Shown here: one piece after another, positions 24,503 through 32,858 of the stretch
Layout of the letters: each line of letters begins with the position of its first letter
Numbering within the stretch: the first letter of the stretch is position 1
Source of the DNA: Alteribacillus bidgolensis
GTDB lineage: Bacteria > Bacillota > Bacilli > Bacillales > Marinococcaceae
Direction of reading: 5' to 3'
NCBI RefSeq assembly: GCF_002886255.1
Contig: NZ_KZ614149.1
Location: 372,001-436,000, forward strand
Length of the DNA stretch: 64,000 bases
The notes under the pieces: model-generated
What the model was told of the DNA's origin: nothing
What the model saw: only the letters and a program-made list of their open reading frames with translations
Database searches by the model: none
Program-made: the position numbers and the translations under genes

Positions 24503-25282
24503 ATGAACCAATTATTTCGTAACAGAATAGGTATCCCTACGGAAGAAACCATTACGTTTCAACATTTACCTAATGTCCTTCTGAAAACGGCAAAAACCAT
24601 TCCTTTTGAAAATTTACGCATCATAGAAAATACAACACGTTCGATCACAAAAGAGAATGTAATAGACAAAATGCTAGTCAAACAGGAAGGGGGGCTTTGT
24701 TATGAGTTAAATACACTTCTCTATTTTTTCTTCGTAGAAAATGGTTTTAACGCAGAGTTAGTTCGTGGAGTGGTCTACAATAACGATAAGAAAGAATGGC
24801 TAACCCTTGGGAGAACCCATGTCGCTGTTCTTTTACGTCACGATGGGCAAACGTATCTTGTTGATACTGGATTTGGAAGCAATTTACCATTAAAACCTGT
24901 TCCGTTAAATGGTGAGGTTATCATATCTTCTAATGGAGAATTTCGGATAAAACAATCGGATAACGACCATGGAAACTATGTTTTGGAATTAAAGCTGGCA
25001 CATAAGGATAAAGACTGGAGAATAGGATATACGTTCGATTCAAAACGACCTATTAAGAATGTAGCAGATTTTAATGAGATACAAACCATTCTTATAGAAG
25101 ACGAAGCCTCTCCTTTTAACAATAATCCTTTAATGACTAAATTTACCGACAATGGAACGATCACTCTAACCGATACCTCCCTTACCCAATGGATAAACGG
25201 AGAATATAGTAAAGAAAAAATTAATCATAAACAATTCAACGAATTAGCTAAACAACACTTTGGTATAGCAGCATTGAAATAA
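24503..25282 (+). CDS. Arylamine N-acetyltransferase
   Basis: The 259-residue enzyme moves acetyl from acetyl-CoA to arylamines and hydrazines. The catalytic triad is visible: Cys in QEGGLCYELN, His in GRTHVAVLL and Asp in LVDTGFGSN. I chose the ATG at 24503, after CGGGAGG, giving a normal NAT length and the FENLRI motif near residue 40. The gene sits inside the transfer operon with its own leader and a terminator behind it, so it is probably cargo giving resistance to aromatic amines or related compounds. Confidence 0.9.
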   Translation: MNQLFRNRIGIPTEETITFQHLPNVLLKTAKTIPFENLRIIENTTRSITKENVIDKMLVKQEGGLCYELNTLLYFFFVENGFNAELVRGVVYNNDKKEWLTLGRTHVAVLLRHDGQTYLVDTGFGSNLPLKPVPLNGEVIISSNGEFRIKQSDNDHGNYVLELKLAHKDKDWRIGYTFDSKRPIKNVADFNEIQTILIEDEASPFNNNPLMTKFTDNGTITLTDTSLTQWINGEYSKEKINHKQFNELAKQHFGIAALK

Positions 25283-25300
25283 ATAGCTAAACTTGATTTT

Positions 25301-25338
25301 TAAAAAACGCCTTCTTTATTTAAGATGGTGCTTTTTTT
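25301..25338 (+). terminator. Terminator after the N-acetyltransferase gene
   Basis: AAAAAACGCCTTCTTTATTT is followed by AAGATGGTGCTTTTTTT; the arms pair imperfectly, a form often seen in Bacillus terminators. Confidence 0.7.
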
Positions 25339-25506
25339 ATCTATTTTTTCTTAATCAGGTTTACACAGAAGAACCATCGATAGAAGGAAAAAAAGATAAA
25401 AAGAACGATAATATTTGCTGCGCTGCATAAAACCCTGATCCATAAAAAAGCTCCCACCACGACATTAGTGTCAAGGTCAAAAAATAATATGGTTATTTTA
25501 AAAAAT

Positions 25507-25576
25507 ACTATCCCAACTTGAGGATTTACTATCCGACATCGTCAGAACACTATCCGAAAACAGCAATTTACTATCC
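25507..25576. repeat. Four ACTATCC repeats at exact 21-bp spacing
   Basis: ACTATCC occurs at 25507, 25528, 25549 and 25570, each exactly 21 bases (two helical turns) apart. In between, the filler is not conserved except GGATTT/CAATTT before a copy. The array lies 65 bases upstream of the transfer gene at 25642, so it is a likely binding array for a regulator or an initiator protein. Confidence 0.8.
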
Positions 25577-25641
25577 AAATTGTAATTAAAAGAGCCGTAT
25601 TCCTTATGGCTATTTTATTTATTAAAGAAGGAGGAGAATCT

Positions 25642-26745
25642 GTGCTGTATGTGAACTTTACCCGTGGGAAGCACCCGAAAATTCGGAAGCATGAACGAAT
25701 TCCATTTGCTGAAGCTGTGGCGCTTTCACAAGAAATGGAAATGGAAATGCGGGAAAAAGAAGAGAAAGTCGAGAGTTATTTTTATGTGATTGATACCGAA
25801 TTTGAGGAAGAAATGTATGAGGGGGCATTCGTTTTCGGTTCCTTACAAGCGCCAAACTTATTTATTCATATAAAGAACCACTTACCTAAAATTCGAATGA
25901 ATAAAGAGAAAGAAAAAATTCGATTAGCCTTCATTACGGAAATGGAAGAACTTATTGATGATCAGTATAAGGTTCAGGAACACATCGAAAAACAGGAAAA
26001 TGTGGATGGAGATAAAGTTTCTCATTTGAAAAAGTGGCAAAGACGTTGCATTTACGGATTAGCAGGTTTATTCGCTGTCACCACCGTTGCCGTCTTTGCT
26101 TTCTTTTTTACTCAAGTGGGATCGATTAATCAAGAGTATCAAACTCTTGCTAATCAGGTTGATGAGAGGGAACGATTGATTGAGTACTATGAGGAAGCTC
26201 TGTTAGACGATACTGATCCAATAAAGGAATATTACAGCACACAAAACTCTAACGAGTTATCTACCAATGAACGGAACATCTATGCTGGTTATTTAGCAGA
26301 TGAGGAAGATTTTGAAGCGCTGAATACGTTATTTAGTGATGATCATGGGCTAGTGGTGGATTTTCTATCCATGCACAAAGATGAGGATGTATTGCAAGCT
26401 TATCATGAAGCGTATCCGACCAATGAAGGGGAGTTTGATCTTGCTTTTGCGGATGAAGATTATGAAACAGTTGTTAGCTTAGAGAATGTTGAAGTGACGA
26501 ACCGTCGAAGTGAAATGCGGTCGTATGCGTTCTTAAAATTAGGAAATGTTGAACGAGCGCAAGAAGAACTGGAGCGCAGTGAATCGGCCGAATTGGAAGA
26601 GCTAGTCGAACGTTATGTACAGTTAGAATCTGAAATAGAGGCATTAGATCAAGAAATAGACGGTCTCGATAAGGACGACGAGGAGGAGATTGAATCCTTG
26701 GAGGAAGAAAAAGCTGAACGACAAGAAAAACTCGAGAGCTTGTGA
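25642..26745 (+). CDS. Bitopic membrane protein of the conjugation module (EssB-like layout)
   Basis: The 367-residue protein has a cytoplasmic N-terminal domain (residues 1-135), one membrane helix (about 140-160, YGLAGLFAVTTVAVFAFFF) and a C-terminal part made of short helical repeats and a charged coiled coil. The layout, with TPR-like repeats after the membrane helix, resembles YukC/EssB proteins of type VII secretion and the EssB-like proteins of some Gram-positive conjugation systems; this is structural similarity only. I chose GTG at 25642, after AAGGAGGAG. A frame start at 25606 has no ribosome site. Confidence 0.6.
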   Translation: MLYVNFTRGKHPKIRKHERIPFAEAVALSQEMEMEMREKEEKVESYFYVIDTEFEEEMYEGAFVFGSLQAPNLFIHIKNHLPKIRMNKEKEKIRLAFITEMEELIDDQYKVQEHIEKQENVDGDKVSHLKKWQRRCIYGLAGLFAVTTVAVFAFFFTQVGSINQEYQTLANQVDERERLIEYYEEALLDDTDPIKEYYSTQNSNELSTNERNIYAGYLADEEDFEALNTLFSDDHGLVVDFLSMHKDEDVLQAYHEAYPTNEGEFDLAFADEDYETVVSLENVEVTNRRSEMRSYAFLKLGNVERAQEELERSESAELEELVERYVQLESEIEALDQEIDGLDKDDEEEIESLEEEKAERQEKLESL

Positions 26746-26796
26746 CAGACACTTACAGAAAAGTGTCTTTTATTTTTTGGAAGGGGAGAAGAATCC

Positions 26797-29295
26797 TTGA
26801 AAATGCTCAAAAAAACACTTCAAAAACGGAAGACGCACGTTGCCATGGCGTTCATAGGTACGGGGTTGTTCTTCCTTTTTGTGAACGGCTTGTTGAACTT
26901 TATGATCATCAACATACAGGGGCTTTTAAGTAGTGATAATTTCTTTGAAATGTCGGCTATAGTGTTTGATGTTACGTTGTTTCTTTTTTCCTTCAATCCA
27001 TTGCCGATCCTTGTCTACTATTTCCTAGGAGCGTTGTCGCTGGTTGCATTTGGTTTACTTCTCTATAAGTTACGAACGAATTTTCGAGAACTGGAAGAAG
27101 AACACGCAAAAGGGTCCAGTCGTTTCACCACGTTAGAAGAAATGAAACAGCAGTACCGATCCGTACCAGAGAAAAAAACCTTCTATAAAGGGGGAGGTGG
27201 TGTTCCGATTTCACGTTACAAAGATCAAATTTTTATTGATGATTCACCCGTAAATAACTTATGGGTTGGTACCACCCGATCAGGTAAAGGGGAGATGGGG
27301 ATGTTTCCCATGATCGATATTTATTCCAGAGCTGAGAAGAAGGCCTCCATGGTGCTGAATGACCCTAAAGGAGAGCTGTTTGCAGCTTCGAAAGAAACGT
27401 TGGAAGACCGAGGATACCATGTGGAAGTGCTGAATTTGGATAATCCGTTACAATCCATGTCGTATCAAATCTTACAGATTGTTATCAATGCGTATGAAGA
27501 AGGAGACATGGCAAAAGCTGAACAATATGCCAAAACCATTTCCACTATGTTGTACGCAGACCCTTCCGCAAAGGATAAATTTTGGCAAGATAGTGCAAGC
27601 GCCCTATGTACAGCCTTGATACTTGGTCTATGTGAGAAAAATATTCCACACGACAAGGAAAAAATCACAATGTACACCGTGGCAACGACGCTTAATGAAC
27701 TGGCCGCCGAAAAAGATATGGATGAAGTAACCGGAGATACAACAACAGGGCTTGATCGTTTCTTCGATAGTCTACCTGAAAACCATCCAGCAAAATTACA
27801 ATACGCTACCGTGAAATTTGCTTCTGGTGCTGGGCAAACAGTAGCCGGAATCTTTGCCAATGCCTTCGACAAACTGAATATCTTTACGCTAACACCGATT
27901 GCGAAAATGACTTCGATGAACTCTTTTGATATGAAGAAGATTGGTTTTGGAAAAGTCATCGCTGGAAAGGCAAAGCCGTTGTCCAGAGTGCGAATACGGT
28001 TTGCCAAAGGTTCTACATCCATTCGCACGGATGCCAACGGATTATTCCACATTACACATAATGAAGCAGTCAAGCAGGGAGACCGCATGACGATTGAAGT
28101 GATAAACACGGATATTTCCCAAACGTTACATGTGGATGACATTCAAGAAAAGGATGGAACCGTCTTATATACGGTGGAGAATGATCGGCAGGAAGAAAGA
28201 GTCGGTATTTCGTTACGAACGTTTGAACAATTTGCGAAACCAACGGCCCTGTTTATGATCACGCCGGATTATGATACGTCCTTACATGTGATTGCTTCTT
28301 TATACATTAAGCAGTTGTACACGGAACTGGCCCGTACCGCAAGCAATACATCGGGTGGGAAATGTATTCGAGAAGTGATCTTCATATTAGATGAATTTGG
28401 GAACATGCCAGCTATTCAAGACATGGGAACGATTGTCACGGTCTGCTTAGGACGTAACATTCGTTTTAATCTCGTTATTCAGGCATACGCCCAATTGGAA
28501 CGTAAATACGACAAAGACTGGAAGACCATTGATGGAAACTGTGCCAATACGATTTACATCTTAACCACTTCGAATGATACCGCCGAAGAAATCAGCAAGA
28601 AATTAGGCGATAAAACCATCACTTCCCATAGTCGCTCCGGTGGAACCATCTCGTTCAACAAAAATAAAACCGAAGGGACAGATGGACGGCGTTTACTCAA
28701 TGCTACAGAACTCATGCAATTGGAAGAAGGAGAAATGGTGGTTATCCGAGGGATCAAGCGACAAGATCAGAAACGAAAAAAGATCAAGGCTTACCCGATT
28801 TATAACACAGAAAAAACCCGTATGAAATATCGGTTTGAGTACTTAGCCGATGATTTTGATACCTCCAAAGCTGCGAATGAAATCGACATTCTTTGTTTAC
28901 ATGCCGATCTCTCTTTAAATCAATTACGTTATGAGTTTCATCAGGACGATCCAAAAGCGTTAGATGAAAATGAGGAAACGGAAACTCCGTTAGAACCTTC
29001 TTCCCCGTTGCAAGAACACAATACAGAAAAATCTTTTGATGCACTGGAAGTTGGGGTTGTGTTAGAAAATGATAATATTTTGCGTTTCATCACTGAAAAA
29101 ATAGCTCCTGAAACAGACATGACCGAGGAACAGGTTTTATCGATGCCAACGGTTGATTTCGAACACTTCATTCAGCAGCTAGAACAGGAGAACAAAGTGA
29201 AGTCCAATACGGTCAATGTTGTCCTAGATAAATTAAGTGGATTGAGAAATCAGGAAGAAAGCGAGGAACGACACGATGAGCAGTTACCAATGTAA
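26797..29295 (+). CDS. VirD4/TrsK-type coupling protein with an inserted Ig-like domain
   Basis: The 832-residue ATPase links the relaxase-DNA complex to the mating channel. Two N-terminal membrane helices (about 18-40 and 65-90) precede the nucleotide-binding domain: Walker A WVGTTRSGKGEM near residue 165, motif LNDPKGELF, and Walker B VIFILDEFGNMP near 530. Between SMNSFDMKKIGFG and KPTALFMITPDYDTS, which are close together in ordinary VirD4 proteins, about 90 extra residues occur (about 385-470): SIRTDANGLFHITHNEA and a KPLSRVRIRFA start give the pattern of a carboxypeptidase-regulatory or Ig-like beta domain. The TTG start follows AAGGGGAG. The C-terminal 120 residues are acidic. Confidence 0.9.
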   Translation: MKMLKKTLQKRKTHVAMAFIGTGLFFLFVNGLLNFMIINIQGLLSSDNFFEMSAIVFDVTLFLFSFNPLPILVYYFLGALSLVAFGLLLYKLRTNFRELEEEHAKGSSRFTTLEEMKQQYRSVPEKKTFYKGGGGVPISRYKDQIFIDDSPVNNLWVGTTRSGKGEMGMFPMIDIYSRAEKKASMVLNDPKGELFAASKETLEDRGYHVEVLNLDNPLQSMSYQILQIVINAYEEGDMAKAEQYAKTISTMLYADPSAKDKFWQDSASALCTALILGLCEKNIPHDKEKITMYTVATTLNELAAEKDMDEVTGDTTTGLDRFFDSLPENHPAKLQYATVKFASGAGQTVAGIFANAFDKLNIFTLTPIAKMTSMNSFDMKKIGFGKVIAGKAKPLSRVRIRFAKGSTSIRTDANGLFHITHNEAVKQGDRMTIEVINTDISQTLHVDDIQEKDGTVLYTVENDRQEERVGISLRTFEQFAKPTALFMITPDYDTSLHVIASLYIKQLYTELARTASNTSGGKCIREVIFILDEFGNMPAIQDMGTIVTVCLGRNIRFNLVIQAYAQLERKYDKDWKTIDGNCANTIYILTTSNDTAEEISKKLGDKTITSHSRSGGTISFNKNKTEGTDGRRLLNATELMQLEEGEMVVIRGIKRQDQKRKKIKAYPIYNTEKTRMKYRFEYLADDFDTSKAANEIDILCLHADLSLNQLRYEFHQDDPKALDENEETETPLEPSSPLQEHNTEKSFDALEVGVVLENDNILRFITEKIAPETDMTEEQVLSMPTVDFEHFIQQLEQENKVKSNTVNVVLDKLSGLRNQEESEERHDEQLPM

Positions 29296-29473
29296 AGTAA
29301 GCGATGTGATTCACCAATATGCCGATCTCTTAGAAGACCAGGATTTGATTATACGCTTGAAAGACGGGACATGTCGCATCCAAAAAAACATATACGATAA
29401 CAACTACAAGATATGGGTTGATGATTATGATCTGATCGTGTCTTCCACCATAGAGAGATTTTTAGACGAATAG
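29276..29473 (+). CDS. Small acidic protein of the conjugation module
   Basis: The 65-residue gene overlaps the 3' end of the coupling-protein gene by 20 bases and is followed by the VirB6-like gene after a few bases. The sequence (KVSDVIHQYADLLEDQDLII, RLKDGTCRIQKN) suggests a small alpha/beta protein. No known family. Confidence 0.6.
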   Translation: MSSYQCKVSDVIHQYADLLEDQDLIIRLKDGTCRIQKNIYDNNYKIWVDDYDLIVSSTIERFLDE

Positions 29474-29477
29474 GGGG

Positions 29478-31853
29478 GTGGGTATTGTGAGTGATGAAGA
29501 TATTTTAGAGATACTAGAAAAATTTGCGGAGCACCTATCTTTGGGGACCATTTTCATTGATATTTTTCGGACAATTGGCTGGTTCTTGGTGCAAGGGATG
29601 GCTTGGATTGTTGATCAAGTGGAAAACATCACGGATACGATGCTTGGATTAAAGGCACTTTATAGCCAATCAGAAATCGCGGAATTTTTGGACTCAGCGC
29701 AGCCGGTTTTGGTCATTCTCTTTGCTTTTAACATCCTATTCATTGGATATTTGCTTACATTCAATCGGGATTCATTAAACCGTTCTGCCATTTTCACCAA
29801 TGTTTTTATGGCATTAATGGTCATTGTTTTACTCAGTGCAGGGATGGATCAAGCCAATGAATTCACGGATGATGCCGTAGAAGCGATCAATTATAACGAT
29901 GAGGCCAGTTCCCTTGCCGATGATGTGATCACCAATAATATTACCGATATTTCGGTGTTTGATTTGGACGATTGGAACAACCCGGATTTAGAAGATAAAA
30001 ATCATTTAAGCCCATCCTATGCCCGTGACATCAATATTACTTCCCCTCTGACCGAAGGGAGTAAGATCACCGAAGATGAGGAGCTATCAAATGATGGAAA
30101 AAAAATTTTAGAAAAAAAAATCGAAACACTCGGGGATGGATCACGGACAGTCGTAGATTTACAGGATGGCAACTGGATCACAGACATTACGCAAGAGTAT
30201 TACTATCGCTATGACGTGGACTGGATCAATCTACTTGGTACGTTGGGGATTATAACGATTGTTTTGGTGACCATTGCGATTAAGCTTGCTCGTTTATTCT
30301 TTGAGTTGGCGTTTAACCATGTGTTAGCTCCGTTCGTTGCGGCATCGGATATGCACAGTGGCCAAAGAACCAAACAAGTGGTTCAAAACATCTTGAATAT
30401 ATTCCTCGTTACGATCATGATCTTTCTTTCTCTAAAAGTCTATATGATCGGGGCGAGTTGGCTAGGAGAAACATTGAGTGGCATTTCATATTTAATTGCC
30501 ATGATCGGTTTTGGTTTGGCGCTATTGGATGGACCGAATATTGTAGAGCGCATCTTTGGTATTGATGCTGGAAGTAAATCTGGTTGGGGTGCCCTTGCAG
30601 CTACTTATGTGGCGACAAAAGGCGCTGCTGGAATGGCTACCAAGGGAGCAAGTGCTGCAGGTAAACTCGGGAGCAAAGTCACCAGTGGCGCAACAAAAGC
30701 GAGTGCAGGTGGTGCTGGAATGCTTTCCGGCTTAAGAGGTAAAGGCGATAATCAGCAAGGGAATGTGGCACAGCAAGCCCAAGCGCAACAAGTTAATGGA
30801 AAAGGACTGGCAAACAGTCAAGATCAACAAGGAAAAGGGCAAGGGGATAGAACACACCAAGCTCAAGGAAACCTTACCAATGCTCAAGGTACTGAAAAAA
30901 ATGAAAACCAGAAAGGAAATGGATCTGGGACACAAGAGGGAGGTCCAACCAGACCACAATCCTTGCATGATGAAATGAAAGTGAAGGGTGCTGTATCTGG
31001 CGCAGATAAATCAGCTGTAAATGCTGTTGGAAGTACCGTAGTTAGTTCGTCCGCAGGTGCAGCTGGCAAGGTAGCCGGAAACGCCGTAGGAAGCACCTCA
31101 AGCAGTGTATCAGCAATGCCTGAACAGAATGTCGGGCAACCAACAGAAGGCGCTGAGAATGTCGTAGAAGGACGCCAAAGTGACGGTGACGTTGCAAGCG
31201 TGTCCGAGCAACACCAATTCGGCGCTTTTCATTCGTCAAAAGGTGGTAGCACGGTAACAGGAAGTTTATCTACATCCAGTGCAACGACTGGTTCCCCATC
31301 TAGTTCTGTATCCGGAAATGCTGCAAGTATCAATGCAAAAGGTGCATCTGTAACTGGAAGACAACAAGCGTCTTCCAGTGGATCAGGACAGCACAAAGAA
31401 GTTATTGAGCAAGAGAATGAAATTGCGGCTACTACGGACCAAGAAATAAGAAATGCAACCGTAGACCGTGGCGGCGCTTCAGGAGGAAACACCTCATCAA
31501 CAATAAGCTCAACGGGTGGAACAAGTACACCGTCAGGAGGAAGTACTACATCTATCGGAGGCAGCACATCATCGGTTTCTGCTGGTTCATCGGGAAGCAC
31601 GACGACGACAACGACAACGCAACAAACCACCACAAACGTTTCAGGTGGTGGCGGCAATGATCACGAGGTGATTCAAGAGGAAAATGTGGTCGTGCATGAT
31701 GATCGCCATGCAGGGCAAGTCATTCGAGATTCTGTGACTCAACGATTGAACAACAATCAAACCGTTCAGGGAGCCAAAAAACATTATAATATCGGGAAAA
31801 ATACCGGTCAGGCCATCCAGCGTAACGTCAAGAAGCGATTGAATCGAAAATAG
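29478..31853 (+). CDS. VirB6/TrbL-like polytopic protein with long Gly/Ser/Thr-rich tail (CD3337/EF1877 family)
   Basis: The first 370 residues contain membrane helices (about 20-45, 70-90, 103-125, 255-278, 310-330, 340-358) and match the CD3337/EF1877 mobilome membrane protein family, the VirB6-like channel part of Gram-positive type IV secretion. The tail (about 375-760) is low complexity: Gln/Gly/Asn-rich, then Ser/Gly/Thr-rich with TTTTTTTQQTTTNVSGGG, ending with a basic segment NVKKRLNRK. The second GTG at 29487 follows GGGGGTG better than the first, so the true start may be there. Tails of this kind are known in mating-channel proteins but the length is unusual. Confidence 0.82.
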   Translation: MGIVSDEDILEILEKFAEHLSLGTIFIDIFRTIGWFLVQGMAWIVDQVENITDTMLGLKALYSQSEIAEFLDSAQPVLVILFAFNILFIGYLLTFNRDSLNRSAIFTNVFMALMVIVLLSAGMDQANEFTDDAVEAINYNDEASSLADDVITNNITDISVFDLDDWNNPDLEDKNHLSPSYARDINITSPLTEGSKITEDEELSNDGKKILEKKIETLGDGSRTVVDLQDGNWITDITQEYYYRYDVDWINLLGTLGIITIVLVTIAIKLARLFFELAFNHVLAPFVAASDMHSGQRTKQVVQNILNIFLVTIMIFLSLKVYMIGASWLGETLSGISYLIAMIGFGLALLDGPNIVERIFGIDAGSKSGWGALAATYVATKGAAGMATKGASAAGKLGSKVTSGATKASAGGAGMLSGLRGKGDNQQGNVAQQAQAQQVNGKGLANSQDQQGKGQGDRTHQAQGNLTNAQGTEKNENQKGNGSGTQEGGPTRPQSLHDEMKVKGAVSGADKSAVNAVGSTVVSSSAGAAGKVAGNAVGSTSSSVSAMPEQNVGQPTEGAENVVEGRQSDGDVASVSEQHQFGAFHSSKGGSTVTGSLSTSSATTGSPSSSVSGNAASINAKGASVTGRQQASSSGSGQHKEVIEQENEIAATTDQEIRNATVDRGGASGGNTSSTISSTGGTSTPSGGSTTSIGGSTSSVSAGSSGSTTTTTTTQQTTTNVSGGGGNDHEVIQEENVVVHDDRHAGQVIRDSVTQRLNNNQTVQGAKKHYNIGKNTGQAIQRNVKKRLNRK

Positions 31854-31867
31854 AAAGAGGTGATTCG

Positions 31868-32218
31868 ATGAGTCAATATCGCATCCCAAAGGATATGACG
31901 AGTGAATTAAAAATCAACAAAGCGTTATATCTGACCGATTTCTTCATCTTGGTTGGATTAATCCCATTCACGATGGTCATGAGTAACATCGTTCATGATT
32001 CGTTGCTATGGTACTTTTATCTTTTCATGGTTATTGTGGCAGGCCTGCTAATTATCAGACCTGCCACAAATCCAAAAAAACGAATCTATGAAGCTGTTTA
32101 CTACGCCATTTGTAGACGAAAGGATACCTACACCGCCATTGATTATGTGATTGACGATGATGAAGATACCGAAGAAATCGGGGGAGCAAAGGAGGATGAA
32201 CATGGCGATCTTCGATGA
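31868..32218 (+). CDS. VirB3/PrgI-like membrane protein (DUF5592)
   Basis: The 116-residue protein has two adjacent membrane helices (about 22-45 and 48-68) between a short N-terminal part YRIPKDMTSELKINKALY and a basic-then-acidic tail. The length, hydropathy and place before the TrsD- and VirB4-like genes match the VirB3-like TrsC/PrgI/DUF5592 proteins. It overlaps the next gene by 17 bases. Confidence 0.82.
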   Translation: MSQYRIPKDMTSELKINKALYLTDFFILVGLIPFTMVMSNIVHDSLLWYFYLFMVIVAGLLIIRPATNPKKRIYEAVYYAICRRKDTYTAIDYVIDDDEDTEEIGGAKEDEHGDLR

Positions 32219-32858
32219 GAAAAAGAAGAAACGACTACTAGGAAAAAAAGGCTCCAACGGTACATCTGTTTTTGTGGAATCTGATACTAACAATACGACC
32301 CCAAAAGAAAAGCCAATGAAACAGAAAGTGCAATCGAGTTTTGCGGATATTGCCCCGGTGATCGATATTACGGGTAATGGCTATTTGCAATTGTCGATTA
32401 ATGACGGATACATGGACATTGTGCAATTGACATCGATGGATATTTACTCGTTAAACCAAAATGACAAGGATAAAATGATTTTCTCTTTTGCGTTTTTCTT
32501 ACAGTGGTATCAACACGACCTGAAAATCATCCCTTTCGATTTTCCGGTCGATACCTCCCGCCAGCAACGGTTTGTATTGGAGAAAATGGACCGCACGACA
32601 AACGAGAAATACCGTATGTTTTTAGAACAAAAGCTACGTGAGCTTCAATTCATTGAAAAAGAACGTTCCAATCGTGAATTTTACATGTTCATTTATGCAG
32701 AGGATGAATTCACCCTACGTTCACGGATCAGTGACATCACCGGCCAAATGAGTACGGTATGTCCAATCATTAAACTGACCGATGAAAAAAAGATCAATAT
32801 TCTCTATAAGTTGCACAATTTAAATTCAAAAAACCGAAGCATAAGAGGTGAATCATAA
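32202..32858 (+). CDS. TrsD/TraD-family conjugation protein
   Basis: The 218-residue protein begins at the ATG at 32202, after GCAAAGGAGGATG. It has no membrane segment. The core QSSFADIAPVIDI, NDGYMDIVQLTSMDIY and FFLQWYQHDLKIIPFDFP matches the TrsD family of pSK41/pMRC01-type systems, thought to work with the VirB4 ATPase encoded next. The two genes overlap by one base, so they are translated together. Confidence 0.82.
   Translation: MAIFDEKKKKRLLGKKGSNGTSVFVESDTNNTTPKEKPMKQKVQSSFADIAPVIDITGNGYLQLSINDGYMDIVQLTSMDIYSLNQNDKDKMIFSFAFFLQWYQHDLKIIPFDFPVDTSRQQRFVLEKMDRTTNEKYRMFLEQKLRELQFIEKERSNREFYMFIYAEDEFTLRSRISDITGQMSTVCPIIKLTDEKKINILYKLHNLNSKNRSIRGES

Noticed and set aside
27465..28142. 225-residue minus-strand frame inside the coupling-protein gene
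   Set aside because: It lies fully inside a gene with complete VirD4 motifs and has no ribosome site or family resemblance.
31229..31657. 142-residue Val/Pro-rich minus-strand frame
   Set aside because: It mirrors the Gly/Ser/Thr-rich tail of the VirB6-like protein; low complexity on the other strand explains it.
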